Positions 48,889 through 58,588 of a DNA stretch of 64,000 nt are shown in pieces; the stretch's first letter is position 1; every line of letters begins with the position of its first letter. This DNA comes from Phaeobacter cretensis (GTDB taxonomy: Bacteria > Pseudomonadota > Alphaproteobacteria > Rhodobacterales > Rhodobacteraceae). Below the pieces are notes generated by a model. The model saw only the letters and a list, made by a program, of their open reading frames with translations, searched no databases and had not been told where the DNA came from. The position numbers were made by a program, and so were the translations under genes. The stretch covers positions 2,232,001-2,296,000 of the forward strand of contig NZ_JBKBEU010000001.1 of assembly GCF_047372505.1 (NCBI RefSeq), given 5' to 3'.

Positions 48889-49677
48889 ATGTCGTTTACC
48901 CTAGCCACCTGGAACATCAATTCTGTCCGTTTGCGGGAACCGATTGTCTGCAAGCTTTTGGCGGAGGAAGGACCCGATGTACTATGCCTGCAAGAATGTA
49001 AGAGTCCGGTAGACAAGATCCCTACAGAGCAGTTTGCCGAGTTGGGTTATGGCCATATGGTTGCGCGCGGTCAGAAGGGATACAACGGTGTTGCGATCCT
49101 GTCTCGCTTGCCAATCGAAGACGTCGGCGACAAGGATTTTGCTGATCTTGGGCACGCGCGCCATATCGCAGGGCGGTTGGAAAACGGGGTCACTATTCAT
49201 AATTTCTACGTTCCAGCCGGAGGTGATGTACCTGATCGTACGGTGAACGAGAAATTTGGTCAGAAACTCGACTATCTTACTGACATGCGCGATTGGTTCC
49301 GTGATGAACGTCCGGAGAAATCTATTCTGGTTGGAGATCTCAATATTGCGCCACGCGAAGATGACGTCTGGGATCACAAAAAGCTACTGAAGGTTGTGAG
49401 CCACACTCCGATAGAGATTGAGTATTTCGCTGATGTCATGGATGCAGGTGGCTGGTCTGATGTCACGCGTAATGACATCCCCGACGGGCAGCTATTCAGC
49501 TGGTGGAGCTACCGTGCCAAGGATTGGGACGCGGCAGACAAAGGCCGCAGGTTGGATCACGTCTGGGCCAGTTCGGATATCAAGAACTCTGCCCACTCCA
49601 GCCGGGTTATGCGTGCCGCACGCGGTTGGGAAAAACCCAGTGACCATGCACCGGTTTTCGCAACATTTGATCTCTGA
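48889..49677 (+). CDS. xthA: Exodeoxyribonuclease III / AP endonuclease
   Basis: A 262-residue Mg-dependent AP endonuclease of the ExoIII family, acting in base-excision repair. Motifs are LATWNINSVRLR, VLCLQECKSPVDKIP (catalytic Glu), GDLNIAPREDDVWDHK, RLDHVWASSDI and the terminal KPSDHAPVFATFDL with the catalytic Asp-His. ATG 48889 was chosen from the family start (MSFTLATWNINSVRLREP). Confidence 0.96.
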   Translation: MSFTLATWNINSVRLREPIVCKLLAEEGPDVLCLQECKSPVDKIPTEQFAELGYGHMVARGQKGYNGVAILSRLPIEDVGDKDFADLGHARHIAGRLENGVTIHNFYVPAGGDVPDRTVNEKFGQKLDYLTDMRDWFRDERPEKSILVGDLNIAPREDDVWDHKKLLKVVSHTPIEIEYFADVMDAGGWSDVTRNDIPDGQLFSWWSYRAKDWDAADKGRRLDHVWASSDIKNSAHSSRVMRAARGWEKPSDHAPVFATFDL

Positions 49678-49802
49678 TCTGGCTAATTGGCGACGCCAGC
49701 CTGCTATTGCGGGCGTCGCCACGGAATAGTGATTTTCACGCCGCTCCTGATTGGCTACACTGCCGCAAAAATACGCCCAGTGAATTACAAGAGGCAGAGG
49801 CA

Positions 49803-50390
49803 ATGAGCAGAATCATAGGCGCCATGATCCTATTGCTGATCGTGGCATCCTGCGGAGGTGGCAGCGGGTCGCCGCCGCGCAATCTCGACAACGCATGCAG
49901 CATCATCAAGCAGCGGCCAGAGTATCTGAAGGCCTTCCGCGCCACGGAGAAACGTTGGGGCGTACCGATGCATGTCCAGATGGCGGTGATCCACCAGGAG
50001 AGCCGGTTCCGGTCTGATGCACGCACTCCGCATCGTTTTGCGCTTGGTGTGATCCCGATGGGGCGGCAATCTAGCGCTTACGGCTATAGTCAGGCGCTTG
50101 ATGGCACTTGGGATGACTATCGCAAATCGGCTGGTCGGCGTGGTGCAAAGCGTAACCGCATCAAGGACGCCACAGATTTCATGGGTTGGTATATGGACCA
50201 GACGCGTGAGCGCAACGGTGTGTCGCTCTACGATGCGCGCAACCAGTACCTCGCATACCATGATGGTCATACCGGATTTGCCCGCGGCACGTATCGTTCC
50301 AAACCTTGGTTGCTGAAGGTTGCTTCGCGGGTCCAGGCGCGCGCTGACATGTACCAGACACAGCTCGCCACCTGCAGGCGCGCGCGCTGA
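49803..50390 (+). CDS. Lytic transglycosylase lipoprotein (SLT domain)
   Basis: A 195-residue outer-membrane lipoprotein expected to cut peptidoglycan glycan strands with 1,6-anhydro ends. It has a lipoprotein signal with lipobox IVASC (Cys about residue 17), then a linker, and an SLT-like domain with VIHQESRFRSDA (catalytic Glu), SSAYGYSQALDGTW and ATDFMGWYMDQT, YLAYHDGHTGFARG. ATG 49803 follows GAGGCAGAGG and gives the signal sequence. The next genes concern envelope traffic and division (lolA, ftsK). Confidence 0.9.
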   Translation: MSRIIGAMILLLIVASCGGGSGSPPRNLDNACSIIKQRPEYLKAFRATEKRWGVPMHVQMAVIHQESRFRSDARTPHRFALGVIPMGRQSSAYGYSQALDGTWDDYRKSAGRRGAKRNRIKDATDFMGWYMDQTRERNGVSLYDARNQYLAYHDGHTGFARGTYRSKPWLLKVASRVQARADMYQTQLATCRRAR

Positions 50391-50410
50391 TTGAACTAGT
50401 CTTTACAGTG

Positions 50411-50447
50411 AAATCCCTCGCTTCTTCTCAGGAACGGGGGATTCTTT
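50411..50447 (+). terminator. Rho-independent terminator after the transglycosylase gene
   Basis: AATCCCTCG pairs with CGGGGGATT (one G-T pair) across a 14-base loop, followed by CTTTTG. It sits between the convergent transglycosylase and lolA genes and may serve both strands weakly. Confidence 0.6.
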
Positions 50448-50462
50448 TGCGTCAGCGGGCTG

Positions 50463-51050
50463 TCAGCGCGAGGGCGAGGTACTCGTATTAAACAGTTTGG
50501 ATGGCAGCCGCTCTCCGGTTTTCAATCCGCCAAGGATCACGGTTGTCTTGCCACCGGATCCGTCGTGAATTACCCATTTGCGGAGTTCTACCGGGCTGTC
50601 GGTAAACATCATTTCGATGCTGCCATACTCTGGATTCTTGGGATCCTGCGCACGCACGATGGTGGAGGTGCCATCGAACCCATGGCCGACAACCATATTG
50701 GCACGGCCCAGGTTCACATTTCGTGCCAGGATCAGTGAAAGTGGTGTGCGCTTCAGAGGATAGGTTTCAGGCGGCTGGTTCGATTTAGGATCCTGAATCA
50801 GTACCGCTCCCGCCCCAGCAATGACGATACCCTTGTTTGGCGGATCATATTCGAGGCGCATCCGGCCAGGCCGATGCATGTAGAGCTTACCGGTGGATAG
50901 GCTGCCATCATCATTGATCTGGCTAAAGGGAGCTGTCGCGGTGGAGATACCGTTCAAGTATTGCGAAACTTCATTCAGGCTCAGCTTCTCGGCTGCCCAT
51001 GCAGCCGGGGAACAAAGCGTCAGCGCTATGGCGTAGGCAATTTGTTTCAT
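50463..51050 (-). CDS. lolA: Outer-membrane lipoprotein carrier protein LolA
   Basis: LolA carries lipoproteins across the periplasm from LolCDE to LolB or the outer membrane. The 195-residue protein has a signal peptide (MKQIAYAIALTLCSPAAWAA), then LSLNEVSQYLNGISTATAPF, FSQINDDGSLSTGKLYMHRPG and GRMRLEYDPPNKGIVIAG, the typical opening of the half-barrel. ATG 51050 was chosen for the signal peptide; the longer frame upstream overlaps ftsK. It lies 64 bases downstream of ftsK on the same strand. Confidence 0.93.
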   Translation of the reverse strand: MKQIAYAIALTLCSPAAWAAEKLSLNEVSQYLNGISTATAPFSQINDDGSLSTGKLYMHRPGRMRLEYDPPNKGIVIAGAGAVLIQDPKSNQPPETYPLKRTPLSLILARNVNLGRANMVVGHGFDGTSTIVRAQDPKNPEYGSIEMMFTDSPVELRKWVIHDGSGGKTTVILGGLKTGERLPSKLFNTSTSPSR

Positions 51051-51114
51051 GAGTTTTAAATAGGGAGGCTGCGGCAAATGTGAAGAGGCGGCACCATGTG
51101 GCACCGCCTCGAAT

Positions 51115-54100
51115 TTATTGCTCAGGAACCAGAATTTCCCTTTTCCCGACATGGTTTGCCGAAGAGACAAGACCCTCTTCTTCCATTTGTTCAACAAGAC
51201 GTGCAGCCTTGTTATAACCGATGGCGAGTTTTCGCTGGATATAGGAGGTCGAGCATTTGCGATCCTTGATCACGATCTGAACCGCCGTATCGTAAAGCGC
51301 GTCTTCGGTATCGGTGTTGCCGCCGGTGGCCAGACCGAGAACCGCGTCGATGTTGTCGGCCTTTTCATCATCCGGTCCATCCAGAACGTTTCCGATGTAA
51401 TCTGGTGGCCCAAATTGTTTGAGGTGGTTGACGACTTCTTCGACTTCTTCATCCGAAACAAACGGACCATGGCAGCGTGTAATCTTCGCGCCGCCGGCCA
51501 TGTATAGCATGTCACCCATACCAAGAAGCTGTTCTGCTCCCATTTCACCCAGGATCGTCCGACTGTCCACTTTGGAGGTGACCTGGAAGGAAATCCGGGT
51601 GGGGAAGTTAGCTTTGATCGTGCCGGTGATCACATCGACAGAGGGGCGCTGTGTTGCCATAATAAGGTGGATGCCTGATGCCCGTGCCATTTGTGCCAGA
51701 CGCTGGATGCAAGCCTCGATTTCCTTGCCCGCAACCATCATCAGGTCGGCCATCTCGTCGACAATAACAACGATGTAGGGCAATGCTTCGGGTGCGAATT
51801 CCTCAGTCTCAAAAACGGGTTCCCCCGTGTCATCGTCAAAGCCAGTTTGCACTGTGCGGCTGAACATCTCGCCCTTATCAAGCGCTTCTTTCACGCGGCC
51901 GTTGAAGCCAGCGATATTGCGCACGCCCATTTTGGACATTTTCCGATAGCGGTCTTCCATTTCACCAACGACCCACTTCAGGGCCACGACAGCCTTTTTC
52001 GGGTCGGTCACAACTGGAGACAACAGATGAGGGATTCCGTCGTAGACGGAAAGTTCCAACATCTTGGGGTCGATCATGATGAGGCGGCACTCTGCCGGTG
52101 TCAGCTTGTAGAGCAGCGACAGAATCATAGTGTTGATCGCTACGGATTTACCCGAACCGGTGGTTCCGGCGATCAAAAGGTGGGGCATCTTGGCGAGGTT
52201 CGCGACCATGCTGTCGCCACCGATATCCTTGCCGAGCGCCAGCGGCAGGGCATGGGTGCCATCACCGAAATCACGCGAGGATAGAATCTCGCGCAAGACT
52301 ACTTTTTCGCGTTTGTCGTTTGGCAATTCGATGCCGATCACGGTCCGACCTGGCACTGTGGAAACACGTGCGGAAAGTGCTGACATCGACCGGGCGATAT
52401 CATCGGAAAGGCCGATAACCCGACTTGCCTTGAGGCCGGGTGCAGGTTCCAACTCATACATCGTGACCACAGGACCGGGGCGAACTGACACGATGTCACC
52501 CTTGACCCCATAGTCATCCAGAACTGACTCCAACATCCGCGCATTTTCTTCCAGCGCTTCGTCGCTCAGGTGGTGTCGTTCTATCTGCACTGGGCTGGTC
52601 AGCAGTGACAAGGGCGGCAGTTCGAAGTCATTGCTGGGCTCTTCAAAGGCCAGTGGAGGTTGTGCTTCAGCTTTGGCGCGGGTGGAGGGTTGCGGTGTTT
52701 TACGCACCGGCTGTTCGACTACTGCTTTACGCGGTTCGGCTACCGGCAGCGGTACGGGAGGCGAAACCTGCGCAGTGGGGGCCGCATGTGACAGGTGGTC
52801 AGTGGTTGCGGGCTGTACTTGAGGCACGCGGCGCACTACCTGTGCCGTTTCGGATGTTGGAGTAGGCTGACTTGGCAGATCTTCCGATGCCACACGATCG
52901 ACAAAACTTGCAGCCGCTTCCATACTCTCAATCCCAGCATCGAATTGGTCGTGGTCGGTCGCTTCATACCCTTCTTGGTACTCGCCACGGGCGGCAAATC
53001 CGGCCTCGGGGGCAGGTGGCATAGGTGGAGCTGCCGCTATACCGCCTAGTGCAGTCGCGGTCAGAGGGGGTTCCGGGGGCAGGTCACCGACAGCGTGATT
53101 GGGGTTGAAAATCAACGGTTCCGGCCGTCGGCCACGGCCTTTGGTCAACGGAAAGTCCGTTTCCGGGGGTACGTTTGCGGCGCGCCGCACGCGCACGGCA
53201 CTGGCAATTTTCTCGGCGATCCGCTCATCACCGGGCAAGTCATCAAGATCGGCCGCTAAACCTGCATCACTTAACTCAGGCTCAATCAACTCCGGCTCCG
53301 GCATTACCGGCTCAGCGCGGCGGATCAGATTGGGGACACGGGAGAATAGCCCTGTTTTCTCTTTGACGGGTTCAGGGTCATCATAGCGCAACGAATCAAG
53401 CGTCGGTTCCACCCGGTCAAATTGTGACGCAGTTGTGGGCTCATCGTCGAAATCCACCGACTCGAACATCTGTGGCTCAATATCGGCATTGTCGACCACA
53501 TCGGCCATGGCAACAGCGGCTGCGGTGCGTTCTGCGCGACGCCCTCGATAGCTGAGAGCGGCGTGCATACCGCTGGCAGCGCCCCGGCCGAGGAGGCCGG
53601 CGATCGCACCGTAGATCAGGATGAGACCGACCAGTACAAACCTTAATCCACGGGTCACCTCTGGGCGGGTAAAGCCTAATACCGTTGCACCGAGGCTCAG
53701 CATACCTATTGCAGTCAGGAGTGAGAGAAATTTGACCAGAAAGATAAGCCCGACTGGTAGCAGTGCCAGGAGCATCCCAAGAAAGGTGTACCCGATCATG
53801 CCACCCAGACCAAAGGTATGCGCTGATTTCCATGCCTCTGATGGAACCAGGGTCTCAAGGTGCAGCGAGACCAACAAGAGCCAGGGCAGCGATAACAGCA
53901 GCGGCCAGAGAAACCGATCTTCGCCACGGTGAACGACGCAGCGCACGCCCCAGACGGTTAGAAACAGTGCAATCGCCCAGCTGGCCTTGCCGAACATGGT
54001 TATCAGAATGAAGGCAACAGATGCCCCAGTACGGCCAAGCATGTTCTGAACCGGGGCATCGGTCGACACCATCCAGTTGGGATCATCTGCAGAATAGCTG

Positions 54101-54231
54101 CCAATCATCAGGGCAACCATCAGGCCAAGACCAATCAGCAACGCGCCGATCAATTCCTTGCCGCGTTTTTCAATGGCCGCCTGCATCGTGCTATCCAACA
54201 ATGGATCACGACTGCGCGTCTGAAATGCCAT
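51115..54231 (-). CDS. ftsK: DNA translocase FtsK
   Basis: FtsK pumps DNA at the division septum and activates XerCD dimer resolution. The 1038-residue protein has about four N-terminal membrane helices (to about residue 210), a long Pro/Glu/Ala-rich linker (about 250-540), and the RecA-like motor with Walker A at about residues 685-693 (GTTGSGKSVAIN), LIMIDPKMLELSVYDGIPHL, Walker B (VIVDEMADLMMVAG) and DVITGTIKANFPTRISFQV. The C-terminal gamma winged helix (STSYIQRKLAIGYNKAARLV) reads KOPS sequences. It is full length. Confidence 0.97.
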   Translation of the reverse strand: MAFQTRSRDPLLDSTMQAAIEKRGKELIGALLIGLGLMVALMIGSYSADDPNWMVSTDAPVQNMLGRTGASVAFILITMFGKASWAIALFLTVWGVRCVVHRGEDRFLWPLLLSLPWLLLVSLHLETLVPSEAWKSAHTFGLGGMIGYTFLGMLLALLPVGLIFLVKFLSLLTAIGMLSLGATVLGFTRPEVTRGLRFVLVGLILIYGAIAGLLGRGAASGMHAALSYRGRRAERTAAAVAMADVVDNADIEPQMFESVDFDDEPTTASQFDRVEPTLDSLRYDDPEPVKEKTGLFSRVPNLIRRAEPVMPEPELIEPELSDAGLAADLDDLPGDERIAEKIASAVRVRRAANVPPETDFPLTKGRGRRPEPLIFNPNHAVGDLPPEPPLTATALGGIAAAPPMPPAPEAGFAARGEYQEGYEATDHDQFDAGIESMEAAASFVDRVASEDLPSQPTPTSETAQVVRRVPQVQPATTDHLSHAAPTAQVSPPVPLPVAEPRKAVVEQPVRKTPQPSTRAKAEAQPPLAFEEPSNDFELPPLSLLTSPVQIERHHLSDEALEENARMLESVLDDYGVKGDIVSVRPGPVVTMYELEPAPGLKASRVIGLSDDIARSMSALSARVSTVPGRTVIGIELPNDKREKVVLREILSSRDFGDGTHALPLALGKDIGGDSMVANLAKMPHLLIAGTTGSGKSVAINTMILSLLYKLTPAECRLIMIDPKMLELSVYDGIPHLLSPVVTDPKKAVVALKWVVGEMEDRYRKMSKMGVRNIAGFNGRVKEALDKGEMFSRTVQTGFDDDTGEPVFETEEFAPEALPYIVVIVDEMADLMMVAGKEIEACIQRLAQMARASGIHLIMATQRPSVDVITGTIKANFPTRISFQVTSKVDSRTILGEMGAEQLLGMGDMLYMAGGAKITRCHGPFVSDEEVEEVVNHLKQFGPPDYIGNVLDGPDDEKADNIDAVLGLATGGNTDTEDALYDTAVQIVIKDRKCSTSYIQRKLAIGYNKAARLVEQMEEEGLVSSANHVGKREILVPEQ

Positions 54232-54346
54232 GCCTACCTCGTTTCATCTTGTCCGTCGGGGTGTCCCGCTTTTTCAGCGCGGGTTTGATCCCCATAACTA
54301 CTCTTAGTATCCGCGCCCGTACGCTATGGACGCATTCAATCGGTCT

Positions 54347-55525
54347 TTAGTAGAGACAGCTGCGCAATTTGCGCAGGGCCGCCTCTGTCTGTTGCGCCGG
54401 GGCGACCAAAGCCACGCGAATATAGCCGGCTCCTGGGTTCTCTATTCCGCCCCCTTGAGCCAGATAGGCACCCGGTAGCACACGTACGCCAGTTTCCTGC
54501 CACAGCTTCAGCGCAGCGGTTTCACCGTCCTGGACGGGCAGCCACAGGAAGAAACCGGCTTGCGGCGCCATGTAGCCGTCCAACCCGTCAAAGACACGGT
54601 CGGCGATCTGATATTTTTCCCGGTAAAGGGTGCGGTTTTCCTCTACATGGGCCTCATCTGCCCATACTTGCACTGCAGCTGCTTGCAACGGTGCCGGCAG
54701 GGGGGTGCCCGAATAGGCGCGGAGCTGGTGGACGCGTTTCATAGTTTCAGGCCCGCCCGCAATCAGCCCTGATCGCAGGCCTGCAAGGTTGGAGCGTTTG
54801 GAGAGAGAGTTGAACAAGACCACGCGTTCCGGATCAGCGCCAAGTTCCTGAGCAATGCTTAGTGCGCCTATAGGCGCGGCATCGCGGTAGATTTCCGAAT
54901 AGCACTCATCGGCAAAAATGCGGAAATCATATTGTTCCGCGATATTGATCAACTGTGTCCAATAATCCCGGCTCGCAACGGCGCCCTGCGGGTTGGCGGG
55001 CGAGCAAATATAGGCAACTGCGGTTCGGTTCAAAACCTCAGGCGACAAACTGGAATAATCGGGCAGATGGTCAGTTTCGGCCGTTGCAGGTACGAAGACC
55101 GGTTCCGCTGCCACCGAAATTGAGGCGACCATATAGACCTGATAAAAGGGATTTGGGATCAGGACGACCGGTTTTTGACCATTTTTTTGTTCCGGGCACA
55201 GCGCCATTGCGGCGTTGTAGAGTCCTTCGCGTGTCCCGTTCAGCGCCATGACTTGCGTCATTGGGTCAACGCTTACATCATAACGGCGCTTGATCCAGTT
55301 GCTGATCGCTTCGCGTAGTTCAACGCTGCCCTCGTTGGGCGGGTAGCTTTGAAATCCCGCGGCGTTCTCGACGATCACATCCGTCACCCAAGCCGGAAAG
55401 TCATGTTTCGGTTCGCCAATGGTCATATGCACCACGTCGCCGCCTGGCGTGTGATGGTCAAGCAACGCCCGCAGGCGCGGGAACGCGTATGGCGGCAGGT
55501 TGGAAAACCGCTCCGGAAAATTCAT
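54347..55525 (-). CDS. dapC: Class I aminotransferase, probable succinyldiaminopimelate transaminase DapC
   Basis: A 392-residue PLP-dependent fold-type I aminotransferase. The PLP lysine is in FNSLSKRSNLAGLRSGLIAG; other segments are NGTREGLYNAAMAL, IPNPFYQVYMVAS, CSPANPQGAVAS and FADECYSEIYRD. SLSKRSNLAGLR is typical of DapC in proteobacteria, which makes N-succinyl-LL-diaminopimelate for lysine and peptidoglycan synthesis. A related aspartate or other aminotransferase cannot be excluded. It lies upstream of ftsK on the same strand. Confidence 0.85.
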   Translation of the reverse strand: MNFPERFSNLPPYAFPRLRALLDHHTPGGDVVHMTIGEPKHDFPAWVTDVIVENAAGFQSYPPNEGSVELREAISNWIKRRYDVSVDPMTQVMALNGTREGLYNAAMALCPEQKNGQKPVVLIPNPFYQVYMVASISVAAEPVFVPATAETDHLPDYSSLSPEVLNRTAVAYICSPANPQGAVASRDYWTQLINIAEQYDFRIFADECYSEIYRDAAPIGALSIAQELGADPERVVLFNSLSKRSNLAGLRSGLIAGGPETMKRVHQLRAYSGTPLPAPLQAAAVQVWADEAHVEENRTLYREKYQIADRVFDGLDGYMAPQAGFFLWLPVQDGETAALKLWQETGVRVLPGAYLAQGGGIENPGAGYIRVALVAPAQQTEAALRKLRSCLY

Positions 55526-55633
55526 ATGTCTTGCCTCAGGTCCAGGATCGTTCGTGTCCCGTTTGCAAACAAACTACAGAGCCGATCCCCCCCCGTCCAG
55601 CCACGCGCGTTGTGCCTTGGCAAAATGTGGCTT

Positions 55634-56962
55634 TCACGCCAGTGCTCTTTCTGCCGCCGCGCCGATACGCAACAGCGCCTCTTCGCAATCGGGTTGTCCG
55701 AGGATTTGTAAACCGCAAGACGGCACACCGGTAGGAAGCGATAGGGCACATAATCCCATCAAGTTGCCGATCCGGGTATTGCGTAGGGCCATTAGGTTTG
55801 AGTGGATGTAGTAGTCGTGATCGTTATGCAGCCGGTCGACATTAGGTGGCAGGATGGGTGAGGTCGGGCAGAGCACGCCGTCAAACCCCGCAGTTGCCAG
55901 ATCCCATTCGACGCGGGCTTGTTCCAGCTTGGCCCAGGCGGCAACATAATCGGGGCCACTAAAACTCGCACCGGAACGGAATCGCTCCAGAATTTCCGGG
56001 AACATCAAATGTGGTGTGGTTTCGATCACATCTTTCCACAGGCCGTAAGCCTCTGCTGTGAAGAGCACTGCGCTCAGCGACATTGCCTCTTCCAGTACTG
56101 GTATCTCAAGCGGGATAACATCCGCCCCTGCAGTGCGCAGTTTGTTCAGAGAGTCGCTGTAAGCCTCGGCAATCTTGGGTGCCAGATCCTGCTGAGCTAC
56201 CGTGCGCAGATCTGCAAAACGACGACCCTCCAATGTAGCTCCACGCAGGTCGGGGCCGGGTGTTCCCTCCAACAGGCCCAGGTAAAGCGCGGCGTCCTCG
56301 ACCGACCGTGCCAGTGGGCCGATGGTGTCAAATTTCAGGCAAAGCGGAACAACCCCTTCTAGGCTGACCCGCCCCGACGTTGTTTTCAGTCCGACCAAAT
56401 CGTTCCAGGCAGCCGGAATGCGTACAGATCCCCCTGTGTCAGAGCCTATTCCACAAGCGGCCAAGCCAAAGGCAACTGAGGTCGCCGCACCGGATGAGGA
56501 CCCTCCGGGAGCAGCGTCTGCATCATGAACACAGGGCGGTGTTGCCTTGACGGGGTTTAGGCCGAGCCCAGAGAATGCCAACTCGCTCATATGTGTTTTA
56601 CCAAGGCAGACCGCGCCCATTGCTGTGGCAGACTGCAACACGCGAGCGTCATCGTCCGGAGTTCGGTTGGCCAGCAGGTCAGACCCGGCTTCGGTTACGA
56701 TGCCTGCGCTGTCAAAGAGGTCTTTCCAGCTAATTGGAACCCCATCAAGAAGCGATAGACGCTGGCCTTGTGTCGCGCGCAGCTTAGCGGCCTCTGCTTC
56801 TGCCAGGGCGCGATCATGAGTGACCACAGAGTAGATCCGATCCCGTTCGGGGTGAGCGTCAATGGCCTCAAGGTAGGTCTTGGTCAGGGCGACCGGGCAA
56901 ATATCGCCTGCGTCAATAGCACGGCCCAGCTCCGCTGCGGTCTGCGTCAGCCACTCTTGCAT
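55634..56962 (-). CDS. Amidase signature family hydrolase
   Basis: A 442-residue amidase-signature enzyme. It has the Ser-Ser-Lys triad: the lysine in GVPISWKDLFDSAGIVTEAG, the first serine in PGGSSSGAATSVAFGLA and the nucleophile serine in GSDTGGSVRIPAAWNDLVGL. FDTIGPLARSVEDAALYLGL and LMGLCALSLPTGV are also typical. The substrate is unknown; it is not recognisably GatA, since its C-terminal half differs and no gatB or gatC gene is near. ATG 56962 fits best, with 15 upstream residues rejected. It diverges from the UbiH-like gene across 89 bases. Confidence 0.88.
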   Translation of the reverse strand: MQEWLTQTAAELGRAIDAGDICPVALTKTYLEAIDAHPERDRIYSVVTHDRALAEAEAAKLRATQGQRLSLLDGVPISWKDLFDSAGIVTEAGSDLLANRTPDDDARVLQSATAMGAVCLGKTHMSELAFSGLGLNPVKATPPCVHDADAAPGGSSSGAATSVAFGLAACGIGSDTGGSVRIPAAWNDLVGLKTTSGRVSLEGVVPLCLKFDTIGPLARSVEDAALYLGLLEGTPGPDLRGATLEGRRFADLRTVAQQDLAPKIAEAYSDSLNKLRTAGADVIPLEIPVLEEAMSLSAVLFTAEAYGLWKDVIETTPHLMFPEILERFRSGASFSGPDYVAAWAKLEQARVEWDLATAGFDGVLCPTSPILPPNVDRLHNDHDYYIHSNLMALRNTRIGNLMGLCALSLPTGVPSCGLQILGQPDCEEALLRIGAAAERALA

Positions 56963-57051
56963 ATGCGCCTCTCTAAATTGAATGGGATGAGGCAACGGTA
57001 GCGGCACCGCGCCCCATGGACAATCCTATTTACAGGCGCATATTGCGAGGC

Positions 57052-58278
57052 ATGAAAAACACATCTGACATCTTGATTGTGGGCGGTGGTCTCAATGGTC
57101 CGGCGCTTGCGCTGGCACTTGCGCAAACGGGCCATACGGTGACCCTGATTGATGCACTGCCGCGGGATCTGCGTGACGACGACGCCTTTGACGGGCGCAG
57201 CTACGCGCTGGCGCTATCCTCGCAGCGGTTGGTGGATCAGATCGGCGTTTGGCCTCAGGTTGCGGACCATTCGCAGCCGATGTTGGAAATCAAGGTGACT
57301 GATGGGCGTGCCGGTCAGGGACCATCACCGTTTTTCATGCATTTTGACCATGCCGAGATTGAAGACGGCCCCATGGGCTACATGATTGAGGATCGCTACC
57401 TGCGCCGCGCTTTGCGTCGCGCCATGGAAGAGAATACCGCGATCACATTGGTTGATGAGCAGACAGTCGTCGCACAACAGACTGACACTACCGGAGTTAC
57501 CGTGACGCTGGCTTCCGGAGATACGCTGCGTGGTGGCATGATTGTTGGTGCGGATGGTCGTCGTAGTGGGACCGCCGCGCGTGCTGGTATAAAACGTACG
57601 GGTTGGGACTATGGTCAGACAGCGCTGGTCTGCGCCATTCAGCATGAAGAACCGCATGATGGCGTCGCACATCAGTTCTTCATGCCGAATGGGCCGTTGG
57701 CTATCTTACCTTTGCCCGGCAATCGGTCTTCCATCGTGTGGAGTGAACGGAGCAGCGTCGCAAAATCGATTCAGGCACTGGCCGACGTGCATTATCTGGC
57801 TGCGCTGCGCCCGCGGTTTGGTGACTTTATGGGAGAGATCAGCCTTGCAGGCGATCGCTTTACCTACCCTCTGAACCTTACGCTGGCCAACGCATTTATT
57901 GCTGATCGCCTAGCACTGGTTGGCGATGCCGCACATGGGATTCATCCGATTGCCGGACAGGGACTGAATGCAGGTTTGCGCGATGTTGGCGCCTTGGCGG
58001 AGGTTCTGACCGAGGCGAAGCGGCGTGGCGAAGATATTGCCTCCCCGCTTGTTTTGGCGCGCTATCAGCAGTGGCGTCGCTTTGACACGGCTAGCCTTGC
58101 GGCGGCCACGGATGCCTTCAACCGGCTATTTTCCAACGACAACCCGATCTTACGGCTCGGACGGGATATTGGCATGGGCGTGGTTGACGCTTTCCCCGGG
58201 CTGCGGCGGACGTTCATTCGCGAAGCTGCAGGCCTGAGCGGAGATATGCCGCGCCTATTGCAGGGACGGGCGATTTGA
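57052..58278 (+). CDS. UbiH/COQ6-family FAD-dependent hydroxylase
   Basis: A 408-residue flavin monooxygenase probably hydroxylating the ubiquinone ring. Motifs are ILIVGGGLNGPALALALAQT (FAD GxGxxG), ALALSSQRLVDQIGVWP, the DG motif IVGADGRRSGTAARAGI and LVGDAAHGIHPIAGQGLNAG with the ribityl-binding GD. ATG 57052 gives the family start; an ATG at 57016 adds 12 residues. Whether it is UbiH, UbiF or the broad UbiL type common in alphaproteobacteria cannot be told. Confidence 0.9.
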   Translation: MKNTSDILIVGGGLNGPALALALAQTGHTVTLIDALPRDLRDDDAFDGRSYALALSSQRLVDQIGVWPQVADHSQPMLEIKVTDGRAGQGPSPFFMHFDHAEIEDGPMGYMIEDRYLRRALRRAMEENTAITLVDEQTVVAQQTDTTGVTVTLASGDTLRGGMIVGADGRRSGTAARAGIKRTGWDYGQTALVCAIQHEEPHDGVAHQFFMPNGPLAILPLPGNRSSIVWSERSSVAKSIQALADVHYLAALRPRFGDFMGEISLAGDRFTYPLNLTLANAFIADRLALVGDAAHGIHPIAGQGLNAGLRDVGALAEVLTEAKRRGEDIASPLVLARYQQWRRFDTASLAAATDAFNRLFSNDNPILRLGRDIGMGVVDAFPGLRRTFIREAAGLSGDMPRLLQGRAI

Positions 58279-58381
58279 GAACCGGCAACCAATACAACAA
58301 CAGTCGGAAAAGGCGACATCTGGCAGTTTGCGCCCGGCCAGCTCATTTTCGCTGAGTAGCTGCGGATCAGCGGCGGCAGGC

Positions 58382-58588
58382 TTACTCTAGAATGCGGGCT
58401 TCATCCTCAAGCATAACCGGAATGCCATTCCTAATCGGAAAGGCCAGATTGGCAGCACGGGAAATCAACTCTTGCTCGCTCGCGTCATATTCCAAAACCG
58501 TCTGAGTGCGTGGACATACCAATGCCTCCAGCATCCGGCGGTCAAAGGCTGGCCTCGCAGTATCTGGTGACGAAGGTTCAGTGCTCAT
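58382..58588 (-). CDS. Trm112-like zinc-ribbon family protein
   Basis: A 68-residue protein of the Trm112/YcaR family. MLEALVCPRTQTVLEYD and FPIRNGIPVMLEDEAR are the family segments. The paired zinc cysteines are partly lost: only one Cys (C25, in VCP) remains. Trm112-like proteins are small partners of methyltransferases; in bacteria the role is poorly known. It overlaps the LON-domain gene by four bases. Confidence 0.88.
   Translation of the reverse strand: MSTEPSSPDTARPAFDRRMLEALVCPRTQTVLEYDASEQELISRAANLAFPIRNGIPVMLEDEARILE

Noticed and set aside
52600..53500. Several open frames opposite the ftsK linker
   Set aside because: They mirror a Pro/Glu/Ala-rich, GC-rich coding segment and have no start signals or domains.
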